DNA of 64,000 nt, from the NCBI RefSeq assembly GCF_026625045.1, contig NZ_CP113089.1, positions 1,488,001-1,552,000 of the forward strand, given 5' to 3'. The translations under genes were made by a program, and so were the position numbers. This document shows, piece after piece, positions 42,232-52,600 of this stretch. The first letter of the stretch is position 1; every line of letters begins with the position of its first letter. The stretch comes from Microcella daejeonensis. Its GTDB lineage: Bacteria > Actinomycetota > Actinomycetes > Actinomycetales > Microbacteriaceae. The notes beneath the pieces were generated by a model, which made no database searches, had not been told where the DNA came from, and was given only the letters and a program-made list of their open reading frames with translations.

Positions 42232-43557
42232 ATGCGACAGAACACAGCAATGAAGCTGGGTGCCATTGCCGCGGTTACCGCCGTGGCACTCGCCGGATGC
42301 TCCGCAGCCGAAGACGGGCCCTCGACGTCCGACTTCGACACCGCCATGTCCACCCCTACCGAGATCACGATGTGGGCCTGGGCGCCGGGCATCGAGGCGC
42401 AGGTGGCCTTGTTCGAGGAGGCCTACCCCGAGATCGACGTCGTGCTGGAGAACGTCGGCCAGGGCGGAGAGCACTACACCAAGGTCCGCACCGCGCTCGA
42501 GGCGGGCACGGGAGCCCCGGACGTGGCGCAGTTCGAATACCAGTACATCCCCTCGTTCGTCCTGACGGAGAACCTGCTCGACCTCGCACCCTACGGTGCG
42601 GGTGACGTGGAAGACCAGTTCACTCCCTGGACCTGGGCGCAGGTGACCAACGGTGACGCCATCTACGCCATCCCCCAGGACGCCGGCCCGATGGGGAACC
42701 TGTATCGGGAGGACATCCTGAGCTCTGCGGGCATCACAGAGGCACCCGTCACATGGGAGGACTACACGGCAGCGGCAGAGGCCGTCAAGGCTGACAGCGG
42801 CTCATACATCAGCAGCTTCTCCGGCAACGATGCCGGCTCCTTCCTCGGCCTGCTGTGGGCAGCCGGAGCTACCCCGTTTACGTACGACGGGGACCAGACC
42901 GTCTCGGTGTCCCTGACCGACCCGGAGTCGCAGAAGGTCGTCGACTACTGGCAGGACCTCATTGATCGCGATCTCGTCGCTGTCGACCCGAGCTTCACCG
43001 ACGGGTGGTATCAGGGTCTCGCCAACGGCGCTTACGCCGGTTGGCTCACCGCCGCATGGGGCCCCGCCTTCCTGCAGGGCACCGCGGCGGACACTTCCGG
43101 TCTGTGGCGCGCGGCCCCGCTGCCTCAGTTCGACGCTGCTGACCCGATCGCGGGCAACTGGGGCGGATCGACGCTCGGCGCGCTGAGCTCGACGGAGCAC
43201 CCGATCGTGGCTGCGGAGCTGGCGAAGTTCATCAACACAGACTCCGCAGCGACCCTCGCATTCGCAACCGAGCAGTCTCTCTTCCCGACACGCACTGAGG
43301 TGCTCACCGCGTCGGAGTTCGTCGACCAGGAGTCGGAGTTCTATGGAGGCCAGCGCGTCAACGAGATCTTCGCGGAGATCTCCACGACGGTCGACACCGA
43401 CTTCCAGTGGCTGCCTTTCCAGGACCAGGTCGCCTCGAGCTTCGTCGACACCTTGGGCAAGGAGATCTCCGAACGGGGCGACCTCTCGGCCGGCCTCGCT
43501 GCCTGGCAGGACGCGATCGTGACCTACGCGACCGACCAGGGCTTCACGGTCGAGTAG
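42232..43557 (+). CDS. ABC sugar-binding lipoprotein
   Basis: Protein of 441 aa, family 1 extracellular solute-binding protein. Lipoprotein signal MRQNTAMKLGAIAAVTAVALAGC with Cys23. ITMWAWAPGIEAQVALFEEAYPEI is the typical first beta-alpha unit. It captures an oligosaccharide outside the membrane for the two permeases downstream. ATG 42232 was chosen because it gives a normal signal peptide. Confidence 0.92.
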   Translation: MRQNTAMKLGAIAAVTAVALAGCSAAEDGPSTSDFDTAMSTPTEITMWAWAPGIEAQVALFEEAYPEIDVVLENVGQGGEHYTKVRTALEAGTGAPDVAQFEYQYIPSFVLTENLLDLAPYGAGDVEDQFTPWTWAQVTNGDAIYAIPQDAGPMGNLYREDILSSAGITEAPVTWEDYTAAAEAVKADSGSYISSFSGNDAGSFLGLLWAAGATPFTYDGDQTVSVSLTDPESQKVVDYWQDLIDRDLVAVDPSFTDGWYQGLANGAYAGWLTAAWGPAFLQGTAADTSGLWRAAPLPQFDAADPIAGNWGGSTLGALSSTEHPIVAAELAKFINTDSAATLAFATEQSLFPTRTEVLTASEFVDQESEFYGGQRVNEIFAEISTTVDTDFQWLPFQDQVASSFVDTLGKEISERGDLSAGLAAWQDAIVTYATDQGFTVE

Positions 43558-43641
43558 AGAAAGTCGTCGGGGAGGGACGCCACCGTCGGGCGCCCTCCCC
43601 GACCTATCCGACGCCCAGCACGATCCAGAAGAGAGCCCGTC

Positions 43642-44565
43642 ATGACGACGACGTCTGACCGCACCGTCTCCCGCCGCGGGCCCAGCCCCCAGCGTCGCAA
43701 ACTCATCATCACCGCCTACATCCTGATCACGCCCTTCATCCTGGTATTCATCGGGATGGTTATCGCACCGTTGCTCTATGCGGGATTTCTGAGCCTGTTC
43801 CAGACTCGCCTCATCGGCGGTGAGCAGTTCGTCGGACTCGCGAACTTCGGCGAAGCGCTCACCGACCCGCTCTTCCTCGGCGGCGTTGCTCGCATGTCGG
43901 CGTTCCTGCTGATCCAGGTGCCGATCATGCTCGGGCTGTCGCTGTTCTTCGCGCTCGCGATCGACAGCGGCCGACTTCGCGGTGGCCGATTCGCCCGTCT
44001 CGCCATCTTCGTCCCGTTCGCTGTTCCTGGCGTCGTCGCGACGATGATGTGGGGGTACCTGTACGGGGACGACTTCGGGCCGATCGCTCAAGGAGTGCGG
44101 TCCCTCGGGCTTCCCGCACCGGACCTGCTCTCCAGCGAACTGATGCTCTTCTCGATGATGAACATCGTCACCTGGTCATTCGTCGGCTACAACATGATCA
44201 TCATGTACGCGGCCCTGCGGGCCATCCCGACCGAACTGTACGAGGCGGCGGAGCTCGACGGGGCGGGCGCCGTCCGGATCGGATGGAGCATCAAGATCCC
44301 GGCGATCCGCCCGGCGATCATGCTCACGCTGATCTTCTCGGTCATCGGCAGCTTCCAGCTGTTCACCGAGCCGCGCCTGCTCGCAACGATCGCCCCCAAC
44401 GTGATCGGGACGGCGTACAGCCCGAACCTCTACGCGTACACCCTCGCCTTCACCTTCCAAGACGTGAACTACGCCGCCGCCGTCGCCTTCCTCCTCGGAT
44501 TCGTGATCATGATCATCTCGTACGTCGTCCAACTCTCGAATGCCCGATCGGGAGGCCGCTCATGA
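43642..44565 (+). CDS. ABC sugar permease (MalF type)
   Basis: Protein of 307 aa with six transmembrane segments. The cytoplasmic EAA loop reads YEAAELDGAGAVRIGWSIKIPAIRP (about residues 202-226). It pairs with the next permease, whose ATG overlaps its stop (ATGA). Confidence 0.93.
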   Translation: MTTTSDRTVSRRGPSPQRRKLIITAYILITPFILVFIGMVIAPLLYAGFLSLFQTRLIGGEQFVGLANFGEALTDPLFLGGVARMSAFLLIQVPIMLGLSLFFALAIDSGRLRGGRFARLAIFVPFAVPGVVATMMWGYLYGDDFGPIAQGVRSLGLPAPDLLSSELMLFSMMNIVTWSFVGYNMIIMYAALRAIPTELYEAAELDGAGAVRIGWSIKIPAIRPAIMLTLIFSVIGSFQLFTEPRLLATIAPNVIGTAYSPNLYAYTLAFTFQDVNYAAAVAFLLGFVIMIISYVVQLSNARSGGRS

Positions 44566-45449
44566 CTTCCACGATCACTGCTCGACGCAAACAACGGGAT
44601 CCTCGCGACCGCCGCAGCGGACTTCTGACCGGTCTGGTGTGGCTGGGGGTCGCCTACTTCCTGCTGCCGCTGCTGTGGCTGACCATCGCGTCGACCAAGG
44701 ACAACACCGACCTGTTCAGTACTTTCGGATTCTTCTTCGGCGATGAGTTCAACTTCTTCGCCAACCTGGAGTCGTTGTTCGCCTTCCGGGACGGGGTCTT
44801 CTGGCGCTGGACGGGGAACACGATCCTGTACGCCGGGGTGAGCGCCGTGGGGGCGACAGCGCTGGCGACCGCGGCGGGCTACGCCTTCGCGAAGTTCGAG
44901 TTCCCCGGCCGGCGTTTCATCTTCAGCGCCGTGCTCGGATCGATCATGATCCCCGCGACCGCGCTCGCTCTGCCCACCTACCTCGTCTTCGCGAACCTCG
45001 GTTTGGTGAACACCCCGTGGGCGATCATCATCCCCTCGATCGTGAGCCCGTTCGGGGTGTACCTGATGAGGGTCTACGCAGCCGACTCGGTGCCGGACAG
45101 CCTCATCGAAGCAGCGCGCATCGATGGAGCATCCGAGCTGCGCATCTTCGTCTCGATCGGCTTGCGACTCATGGGGCCGGGCATGGTGACCGTCTTCCTG
45201 TTCTCGCTGGTCGGTGTGTGGAACAACTACTTCCTGCCGCTGATCATGCTCTCCTCCAGCGACCTGTACCCGCTGACCGTGGGCCTGGCGCAGCTGCAGG
45301 CGCTGTCGACCGGCGGGGGCGGCTCCACCGCCGTCTTCTCAACCGTGATCGCCGGCTCGTTCGTCTCGATCCTCCCCCTCGTGGTGGCCTTCTTGTACCT
45401 GCAGAGGTATTGGCAGTCCGGGCTCGCCGCGGGAAGCACAAAGGAATAA
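44562..45449 (+). CDS. ABC sugar permease (MalG type)
   Basis: Protein of 295 aa with six transmembrane segments. The EAA loop is LIEAARIDGASELRIFVSIGLRLMGPG. Coupled start with the first permease. No ATPase gene is in the operon, so a shared MsiK-type ATPase elsewhere must energise transport, as usual in Actinobacteria. Confidence 0.93.
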   Translation: MTSTITARRKQRDPRDRRSGLLTGLVWLGVAYFLLPLLWLTIASTKDNTDLFSTFGFFFGDEFNFFANLESLFAFRDGVFWRWTGNTILYAGVSAVGATALATAAGYAFAKFEFPGRRFIFSAVLGSIMIPATALALPTYLVFANLGLVNTPWAIIIPSIVSPFGVYLMRVYAADSVPDSLIEAARIDGASELRIFVSIGLRLMGPGMVTVFLFSLVGVWNNYFLPLIMLSSSDLYPLTVGLAQLQALSTGGGGSTAVFSTVIAGSFVSILPLVVAFLYLQRYWQSGLAAGSTKE

Positions 45450-45464
45450 GGAAATAGGCATCTC

Positions 45465-47432
45465 ATGACTATCTGGTTCGGTGGGGACTACAACCCCGAG
45501 CAATGGCCCGAAGCGATCTGGGACGACGACATCCCGTTGATGCAGCAGGCCGGCGTGTCCATGGTGACGATCGGCGTCTTCTCCTGGGCGATGCTCGAGC
45601 CGAAGGAGGGCACCTTCACCTTCGAATGGCTGGATCGGGTGATGGACAAGCTGCACGCGGCAGGAATCCGGGTCGATCTCGCGACCGCGACCGCATCCCC
45701 GCCGCCGTGGCTCAGCCACCGCTACCCCGCGTCGTTGCCCGTCACCGAGTCAGGGGTGCGCCTGCAACGGGGATCCCGTCAGCACTACTGCCCGAGTTCG
45801 CTCGACTACCGCCGGCTGGCGACCCGATTGGCCGGGGAGATCGCGCGGCGGTACGCCGATCACCCCGCCCTGGAGATGTGGCACATCAACAATGAGTACG
45901 GATGCCACGTCAGCCGCTGCTACTGCGACACCTCGGCCGCAGCCTTCCGCGCCTGGCTGACCGTCAAGTACGGCACGATCGACGCCCTCAACCACGCGTG
46001 GGGTACTGCCTTCTGGTCGCAGTGGTACGGCTCTTTCGACGAAGTAGCGGTGCCGAGCCTGGCCCCCTCCTTCCGCAACCCCGCCCAGCTGCTGGACTTC
46101 GACAGATTCTCCTCCGATGAGCTCCTCGGCCTCTTCCGGAGTGAGGCCGCGGCGGTTCGGACAGCAAGCCCCTCCGTGCCGCTCACCACCAACTTCATGG
46201 GCTTCTTCAAGCCTGTCGACTACTGGAACTTCGCGGCGGAGCTCGATGTCATCAGCGATGACAACTACCCCGACCCCGACGATCCCGACTCGCCCTACCT
46301 CGCCGCGATGACTCGCGACCTGATGCGATCCCTCGCGGGCGGCAAGCCGTGGCTGCTGATGGAGCAGGCCGCTGGCGCGGTCAACTGGCGGCCCTCCAAT
46401 GCCGCGAAACCCGAGGGGATGATGCGAGCGTGGTCGTATCAGGCGCTCGCCCGAGGTGCAGACGGCATCCTCTACTTCCAGTGGCGCCAGTCCGACCGCG
46501 GGGCTGAGCGGTTCCACTCTGCGATGCTGCCGCACACCGGCACGGAGTCGGTTTCGTGGAAGGCGGTGTGCAGTCTCGGAGCGGAGCTCCAGGAGATCGG
46601 GGATCAGCTCGACTCGCCGACACCGGGGGACGTCGGCATCATGCTCGACTGGGACTCCTGGTGGAGCCTCGAGCAGACGGGGCTCCCCGGTACGCTCACC
46701 TACCTCGACGCGGTCAACGCTTGGTACCGGACTCTGTACGACGCGGGCGTCTCCGTGGACTTCGTCTCGCCTACCTCGGACCTCGCCGAATACGCTGCCG
46801 TGATCGTCCCCAATCTGTTCGTGGCGACCGAGAGCGCTCTTGCGTCCTTGGCCATCTACGCGGAGGCGGGTGGGCGTCTGATGGTGAGCTACCAGTCGGG
46901 CATCACGGATGAGGACGGCCGCCTCACCCCGGGCGGCTACCTCGGCGCGCTGGCCGGCACTCTAGGCGTGCGGATCGATGAGTTCTTCCCGCTTCCAACG
47001 CCCGGGTCCGTCGTCGCGGACTCGGTGCTGCTCCAGTCCGACGAGCTCGGCGCGGAGAGGTCATCGGGAACGGTCTGGTCTGAGCGATTGGACGTCGTCG
47101 ATGCAGAGGTCGTCGCCAGCTTCGCCTCGGGGCCCCTGCGAGGCTCCGCGGCGATCACCCGCCGCACAGTCGGGTCGGGTCAGGCGTGGTACGTCGCGAC
47201 GCTGCCCGATGCCCGGTCACGAGAACACCTGGCGGCTCTGTTACTCGAGGGCACATCGGCTCTGGACGATGTGGTCTCTCACGCTGGGGTGGAGGTGTTT
47301 CGACGGGGTCGTCACCGCTTCGTCATCAATCAGCAACCGACCCACACGACGGTCGCGGTCGCCGGGCGGGATCTCGAACTTGGCCCCTACGGAGTAGAGA
47401 TCATCGAGGCGGGTCAACGCTCGCAGTCGTGA
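45465..47432 (+). CDS. Beta-galactosidase, GH42 family
   Basis: Protein of 655 aa. GGDYNPEQWP at the start, acid/base E144 in WHINNEYG, nucleophile E300 in WLLMEQAAG. Zinc-binding cysteines at C109, C147, C152 and C154 are in the GH42 arrangement. The trimerization and C-terminal domains (about 390-655) are complete. There is no signal peptide, so it acts inside the cell on imported galactosides. It starts 15 bp after the permease. Its last codons overlap the decayed recombinase frame on the other strand. Confidence 0.93.
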   Translation: MTIWFGGDYNPEQWPEAIWDDDIPLMQQAGVSMVTIGVFSWAMLEPKEGTFTFEWLDRVMDKLHAAGIRVDLATATASPPPWLSHRYPASLPVTESGVRLQRGSRQHYCPSSLDYRRLATRLAGEIARRYADHPALEMWHINNEYGCHVSRCYCDTSAAAFRAWLTVKYGTIDALNHAWGTAFWSQWYGSFDEVAVPSLAPSFRNPAQLLDFDRFSSDELLGLFRSEAAAVRTASPSVPLTTNFMGFFKPVDYWNFAAELDVISDDNYPDPDDPDSPYLAAMTRDLMRSLAGGKPWLLMEQAAGAVNWRPSNAAKPEGMMRAWSYQALARGADGILYFQWRQSDRGAERFHSAMLPHTGTESVSWKAVCSLGAELQEIGDQLDSPTPGDVGIMLDWDSWWSLEQTGLPGTLTYLDAVNAWYRTLYDAGVSVDFVSPTSDLAEYAAVIVPNLFVATESALASLAIYAEAGGRLMVSYQSGITDEDGRLTPGGYLGALAGTLGVRIDEFFPLPTPGSVVADSVLLQSDELGAERSSGTVWSERLDVVDAEVVASFASGPLRGSAAITRRTVGSGQAWYVATLPDARSREHLAALLLEGTSALDDVVSHAGVEVFRRGRHRFVINQQPTHTTVAVAGRDLELGPYGVEIIEAGQRSQS

Positions 47433-47709
47433 GGGCGCCATCCACCCGAGCGGCACGGTCCACTGCTCGATAAACGGTCGATTGTGCGACACCGAAGTGC
47501 TCTGCTAGCTCGCCCGACGTGTGGGCTCCCGCACGATGAAGGCTGACCGAGTGTGCCGCTTGCGTGGGCGAGAGCTTCGGTTACTTGCCGCGCAGGCGGC
47601 CCTTCGAGCGAGCGATCGACATGCCCTCGCGAGTGCGAGCTCGGAAGAGATCGGCTTCGAACTCGGCGACTAGGCCGAGCACGGTGAACAAGAGCCGGCC
47701 GACTGACGC
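47401..47709 (-). pseudogene. Serine recombinase (resolvase/invertase) C-terminal remnant
   Basis: The minus strand reads GRLLFTVLGLVAEFEADLF, then RTREGMSIARSKGRLRGK, then an in-frame TAA (47581-47583). After it the frame continues as KLSPTQAAH...TSGELAEHFGVAQSTVYRAVDR, the typical C-terminal helix and HTH of Tn3-type resolvases. The N-terminal catalytic domain with the active serine is absent. It is therefore both truncated and interrupted. It marks the right edge of the LacI/GH42 locus and suggests past transposition or site-specific recombination here. Confidence 0.82.
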
Positions 47710-47731
47710 ATGGCCTGCCTATCCTGAAGCC

Positions 47732-48364
47732 ATGGAGAGGGGTCGCGCGTCGTGGGGGCCGGTGCGCGTGGACTGGGCGACCGTGCCAGGCGGCGCATCC
47801 GAACGGCAACCGCTGCGTGAGGCGCGACGGATGCTCGCCCGTGAGCTGCTCGCAACCTTCGTCGCCGAGCTGGCGCCGGAGAGGGTTGCGACCGTCACCA
47901 TCACCCGCCTCTGCTCGACCTGCGGCGCCGACGGCCACGGTCGCCCGATCGTCATCGGTACCGACGTCGTCGTGAGCGTCGCCTACGCCGGGGCCGCGGT
48001 AGCGGTCGCGATCGCCCCGCAGGCGGAGGCCGCCGCGGTCGGGGTGGACCTCGAGCGCGTGGCGGCCGCGGGCCGGCACGCGCCGCTCGCCGAACTGGGG
48101 GCGTTGTTCGCGCCCGGAGCCGCTCCGAGCCTGGAGGGCTGGACGCTGCTCGAGGCCGCGCTCAAGGCCGACGGGCGCGGGCTGCGGGTCGAGCTCGCCG
48201 ATTGCGACATCCGAGAGGCGTCAGCAGCAGCATCCCGAGACGGTGCCGTCGACTACGAGGTCGGTGCGCCCGGTCGAGCACATCCGATCAGCGCCGCCGT
48301 CCTGCACGGCCCCGAGGGCTACGTGCTCAGCGTCGCGGCGATACCGCCGACGTCGCCGTCCTGA
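47732..48364 (+). CDS. Sfp-type 4'-phosphopantetheinyl transferase
   Basis: Protein of 210 aa. The PPTase motifs are in order: CGADGHGRP (about residues 64-72), VSVAYAG (81-87), GVDLER (104-109) and WTLLEAALKA (137-146). The Mg-binding Asp and Glu are present, though the usual KEA Lys of the last motif reads Leu. It would attach phosphopantetheine to carrier domains, plausibly the one in the Pls/PosA-type enzyme at 49688-53632. Its end overlaps the convergent M1 peptidase by 38 bp. Confidence 0.8.
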   Translation: MERGRASWGPVRVDWATVPGGASERQPLREARRMLARELLATFVAELAPERVATVTITRLCSTCGADGHGRPIVIGTDVVVSVAYAGAAVAVAIAPQAEAAAVGVDLERVAAAGRHAPLAELGALFAPGAAPSLEGWTLLEAALKADGRGLRVELADCDIREASAAASRDGAVDYEVGAPGRAHPISAAVLHGPEGYVLSVAAIPPTSPS

Positions 48365-49691
48365 CCGCGCGCGCGACCGCACGCCCCGCCCTCCCGGCCC
48401 GCGGCAGCGCCGGCAGCGGCAGCTCGTCGAGCCACTCGTGCAGCAGGTCCGACACCGGCACGGGCGACAGCTCCTCGGCCAGCGCCACGAACTCGTCCGT
48501 CGTCGCCGTGCCCGAGGCGTGCTGCGCGCACCACGCCCGCAGCAGCGCGAAGAACGCGTCGTCCCCGGCCGTGAGCCGCAGGGCGTGCAGGGCGAGGGCG
48601 CCGCGCTTGTAGACGCGGTCGTCGAACATGAGGTCGGGGCCCGGGTCGCGCAGCAGCAGGTCCTGCGGCAGCGCATCGAGCCGGGCGTGATGGTGCGTCG
48701 CGCGCTCGTGGGCGGTCTCGGCGCCCGAGTGCTCCGACCAGATCCACTCGGCGTAGCAGGCGAAGCCCTCGTTGAGCCAGATGTCGCCCCATGCGGCGAC
48801 GCCGACGCTGTTGCCGAACCACTGGTGCGCCAGCTCGTGCGCGATGAGCCGCTCGAGCCCGCCGACGCCGTCGATGTGGCTCGCGCCGAAGACGCCGATG
48901 CCCTGCGCCTCGAGCGGGATCTCGAGGTCATCGGCGGTGACGACGATCGCGTACTCGTCGAGCGGGTACGGCCCGAAGCGCTCCTGGAACAGCGCCATCA
49001 TCGCGCCCAGGTCGGCGAAGTCGGCGTGCACGCGGTCGGCGAGCGGCCGCGGGTAGAACATGCGCCCCGAGCGGTCGTCGAGCGGCACCGTCTCCTCGAC
49101 GAAGCGGCCTAGCACGACGGTCATCAGGTACGTGGGGGTCGGGATGCTCTGCTCGAACTTCCACGTCGCCGTGCTGCCGCGCCCGCCCTTCTCGACGCGC
49201 ACGCCGCTCGCCACGACGGTGTACGCCGAATCCGTGCTGATCGTGAGCACGTAGGTGGCCTTGTCGGAGGGCACGTCGTTGCACGGGAACCAGGTCGGCG
49301 AACCGGTGGGCTGCGAGGCGACGAGCGCCCCGTCCTCCAGCTCCTCCCAGCCGATCGTGCCCCAGCGGGATCGACGGGGCCGCGGCGCTCCGCCGTAGAC
49401 GACGGTGATCTCGACGCCCTCGCCCTCGTCGAGCGGGGCGGGCAGGGTGACGCGCAGCTTGCGGTCGCTCTGGTGGAACGCGGGCGCGCGCCGACCATCC
49501 ACCAGCACCTTCGAGGCGCGCAGCCCGACGAGGTCGAGCGAGACGGCCGAGATCGCGGCCGCCGCCCGCACCCGGATGACGGCGGTGCCGCTGAGCCGGT
49601 TCGTCGCGATCTTGTAGTCGAGGGTCAGGTCGTAGTGGTCGACGCCGATCGAGGCGTCGCCGCTCTGCGGGGTGTAGCGGTCGCCGCTCAT
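48327..49691 (-). CDS. M1-family metallopeptidase
   Basis: Protein of 454 aa, a compact aminopeptidase-N-like enzyme. The zinc site is HELAHQWFG (H285, E286, H289) with E308 in LNEGF. The usual GAMEN substrate motif reads EAQGIGVFGA, a strong variant, so exopeptidase specificity may differ. It lacks a signal peptide. The ATG overlaps the stop of the Pls/PosA-type gene (ATGA), indicating translational coupling with that enzyme. Confidence 0.87.
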   Translation of the reverse strand: MSGDRYTPQSGDASIGVDHYDLTLDYKIATNRLSGTAVIRVRAAAAISAVSLDLVGLRASKVLVDGRRAPAFHQSDRKLRVTLPAPLDEGEGVEITVVYGGAPRPRRSRWGTIGWEELEDGALVASQPTGSPTWFPCNDVPSDKATYVLTISTDSAYTVVASGVRVEKGGRGSTATWKFEQSIPTPTYLMTVVLGRFVEETVPLDDRSGRMFYPRPLADRVHADFADLGAMMALFQERFGPYPLDEYAIVVTADDLEIPLEAQGIGVFGASHIDGVGGLERLIAHELAHQWFGNSVGVAAWGDIWLNEGFACYAEWIWSEHSGAETAHERATHHHARLDALPQDLLLRDPGPDLMFDDRVYKRGALALHALRLTAGDDAFFALLRAWCAQHASGTATTDEFVALAEELSPVPVSDLLHEWLDELPLPALPRAGRAGRAVARAVRTATSAVSPRR

Positions 49692-52600
49692 CCGTTCGAG
49701 GCCTGGTAGGCGCGCACGGTGACGGCGCGCCACGGGCCGATGGGGTTGCCGCTCCAGCGGCTGCCGACGGGCACCGTCTCGCCGCGCATGACGAGCGAGG
49801 CGGGGCCGACGGTGGCGTTCGCGCCGATGCTCGCGGCGGGCAGGATGACGCTGTGCGGGCCGAGGGTCGCGCCCGCCTCGAGGGTCACCGTGTCGATGCT
49901 CATCACCCGATCATGGAACAGATGCGTCTGAACCACACATCCGCGGTTGACGGTCGCGCCGTCGCCGAGGGTCACGAGGTCGGGTTCGGGCAGCCAGTAG
50001 CTGTCGGTCCAGACGCCGCGGCCGATCGTCGCGCCGAGCGAGCGCAGCCAGACGGCGAGGGCAGGCGTGCCCGAGGCGGCGTTGGCGAACCAGGGCGCGG
50101 CGACCATCTCGGTGAAGGTGTCGGAGACCTCGGTGCGCCAGACGAAGCTCGACCAGAGGGGATGCTCGCCCGGGCGGATGGGGCCGACGATGGTCCACTT
50201 CGCGAGCGTCGTGATCGCCGCTGCCAGTACGCCCGCGACGAGCAGCACCACCCCGGATGCCAGCACGGCGACGACGAGGCCCGCATCGAGCACCAGCCGC
50301 GCGAGCACGAGCAGCACGCCGAGCCCGATCGCGCAGGTGACGACGACGGGAACGATGCGGCAGAGCTCCCACAGCGCGCGGGCGACGCGCAGCGAGCGGC
50401 GCGGGCGGTAGGTGCGCTCGAGGTCGGCGTCGTTGACGACGCGGCGCAGACGCACGGCCGGGGAGCCGAGCCACGAGGAGCCGGGCTTCGACTTCTCGGG
50501 CGCCACCGAGAGCACGGCGACGAGGCCGTCCTTCGGTACACGGTGGCCGGCGCCCGCCATGCCCGAGTTGCCCAGGAACGCGCGCTTGCCGATGCGCGCG
50601 CGACCCAGGCGCATCCACCCGCCCGAGAGCTCGTAGGTCGCGACCATCGTGTCGTCGGCGAGGAAGGCGCCGTCGTCGATCGTCGTGAGCGAGGGGATGA
50701 GCAGCACCGTCGACGCCTCGACGTCGCGGCCGACCTCGGCGCCGAGCGCGCGCAGCCAGAGCGGCGTCAGCAGGCTCGAGTACAGCGGGAACAGCAGGGT
50801 GCGCGCCGAGTCGAGCAGCCGCTCGGTCGTCCAGGCCTGCCAGGCGACGCGTCCGCGCACGGGATGCACGCCCTCGACCATCCCGATCGACAGCAGCCGC
50901 ACGAGCAGCACGACGGTGAGCGCGAAGACGAGGCCCGTCACGAGGGTCGCCGGCACGAGCCAGAGCAGCGCCGCCGGGACGGCCTCGGCGAGGGAGTCGG
51001 CACCGCGCATCCCGGTCGCGATGATGCCCGCGCCGGCCGTCATCGCGACGAAGGGCAGCAGCCCGAGCAGGCTCGACGAGACGCCGTAGGCCCACAGCCA
51101 GCGGCGCGGTGCCGGCGGGCGCTCGGGGGCGAGGGGGCGGGATGCTCCACCCACGCGCACCGCCGGAGACCCCGCCCAGCGCTGGCCCGCCCGCACCCGG
51201 CCGAAGACCGCGGAGCCCGGAGCGATCTCGGCCTCGCGCCCGATGCGCGTGCCCGGAGCGAGCGTGCTGCGCGAGCCGATCGTGGCGCCGGCACCGATGC
51301 GGATGCCGCCGATGCGCACGGTGTCGCCGTCGATCCAGTAGCCCGAGAGGTCGACCTCGGGCTCGATCGCGGCGCCGTCGGCGATCGTCAGCATGCCGGT
51401 GACGGGCGGCAGCGAGTGCAGGTCGACGTTGGTGCCGATCGTCGCGCCGAGGGCACGGGCGTAGTAGCTGACCCAGGGTGCCCCGGCGAGGCCGACGGGG
51501 TCGATCTGGTGCGCGACCTGCTCGGCGAGCCAGAGTCGCAGGTGCACGCCGCCACCGCGCGGGTAGTCGCCGGGCAGCACGCCGCGCAGCAGCAGGCGCG
51601 CGAGCAGGGCGGCGATGGCCATGCGCCCCGCGGGCGTGATGAACAGCAGGAACCCGATCACGATGACGGGCAGCGGCGCGGAGGGCAGGAACTCGAAGCC
51701 CGGCATGAGGCGCAGAAGGGCGCTCGCCGTCAGCAGCCAGAGCAGCCAGCGGAGCCCTGCGAAGACGAACAGCGGCACGCCCGCGAGGGTCTGCACCCAC
51801 TGCATGGTGCGCGGGGTGGGGCGGGCGATGCTGAAGCCGTTCGGCACCGCGTCGAGCTCCGACGACTCCGCCTCGACGGCGTCGGCCATCCGCCGCAGGC
51901 GCGGCAGGTCGTAGACGTCGGCCATGGTGAACTCGGGGGCCCGCGCACGGATGCGCGAGACGAGCTGGGCGGCTGCGAGCGAGCCGCCGCCGAGCTCGAA
52001 GAAGTCGGCATCGTCATCCATCGGGCGGATGCCCAGCACGGCGACCCACTGCTCGGCGAGCCATGCGGCGGTGCCCGAGAGGGTCGAGTCGCCGTCGTCG
52101 GCGCCGGTGAGGGGCCACGGCAGGGCGGCCTTGTCGACCTTGCCCGAGGTGCGCACGGGCAGATCGTCGACGACGGCGAGCAGCGGGATGAGCGGCGCGG
52201 GCAGCGCGCGGGCGAGCTCGGTCCGCGCGGCCTGCCGGTCGAAGCCCTCGCCGGGCACGACGTAGCCGACGAGCAGGGCGATGCCGCCCTCCGAGCGCTG
52301 CACCACGACGGCGGAGGCGGAGACCGCGGCGAGCTCGCCGAGGGCCGCCTCGACCTCGCCGAGCTCGATGCGGCGGCCGCCGATCTTCACCTGGTCGTCG
52401 GCCCGGCCCTGGAACACCAGGCCCTCGGCCTCGAGCCGCACGAGGTCGCCCGAGCGGTAGGTCCGATCCCAGCCCAGCGACGGCATCGGCGCGTACTTCT
52501 CGGCGTCCTTCGCCGGGTCGAGGTAGCGCGCGAGCCCGACCCCGCCGATGACGAGCTCACCGACCTCACCGAGCGCGACCCGCTCGCCGGTCGGGTCGAC

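Noticed and set aside
47460..47490. A fourth dif-like site (CGATAA-ACGGTC-GATTGTGC)
   Set aside because: The right arm does not match TTATGTCA, and the bases are explained by the QSTVYRAV coding sequence of the recombinase remnant.
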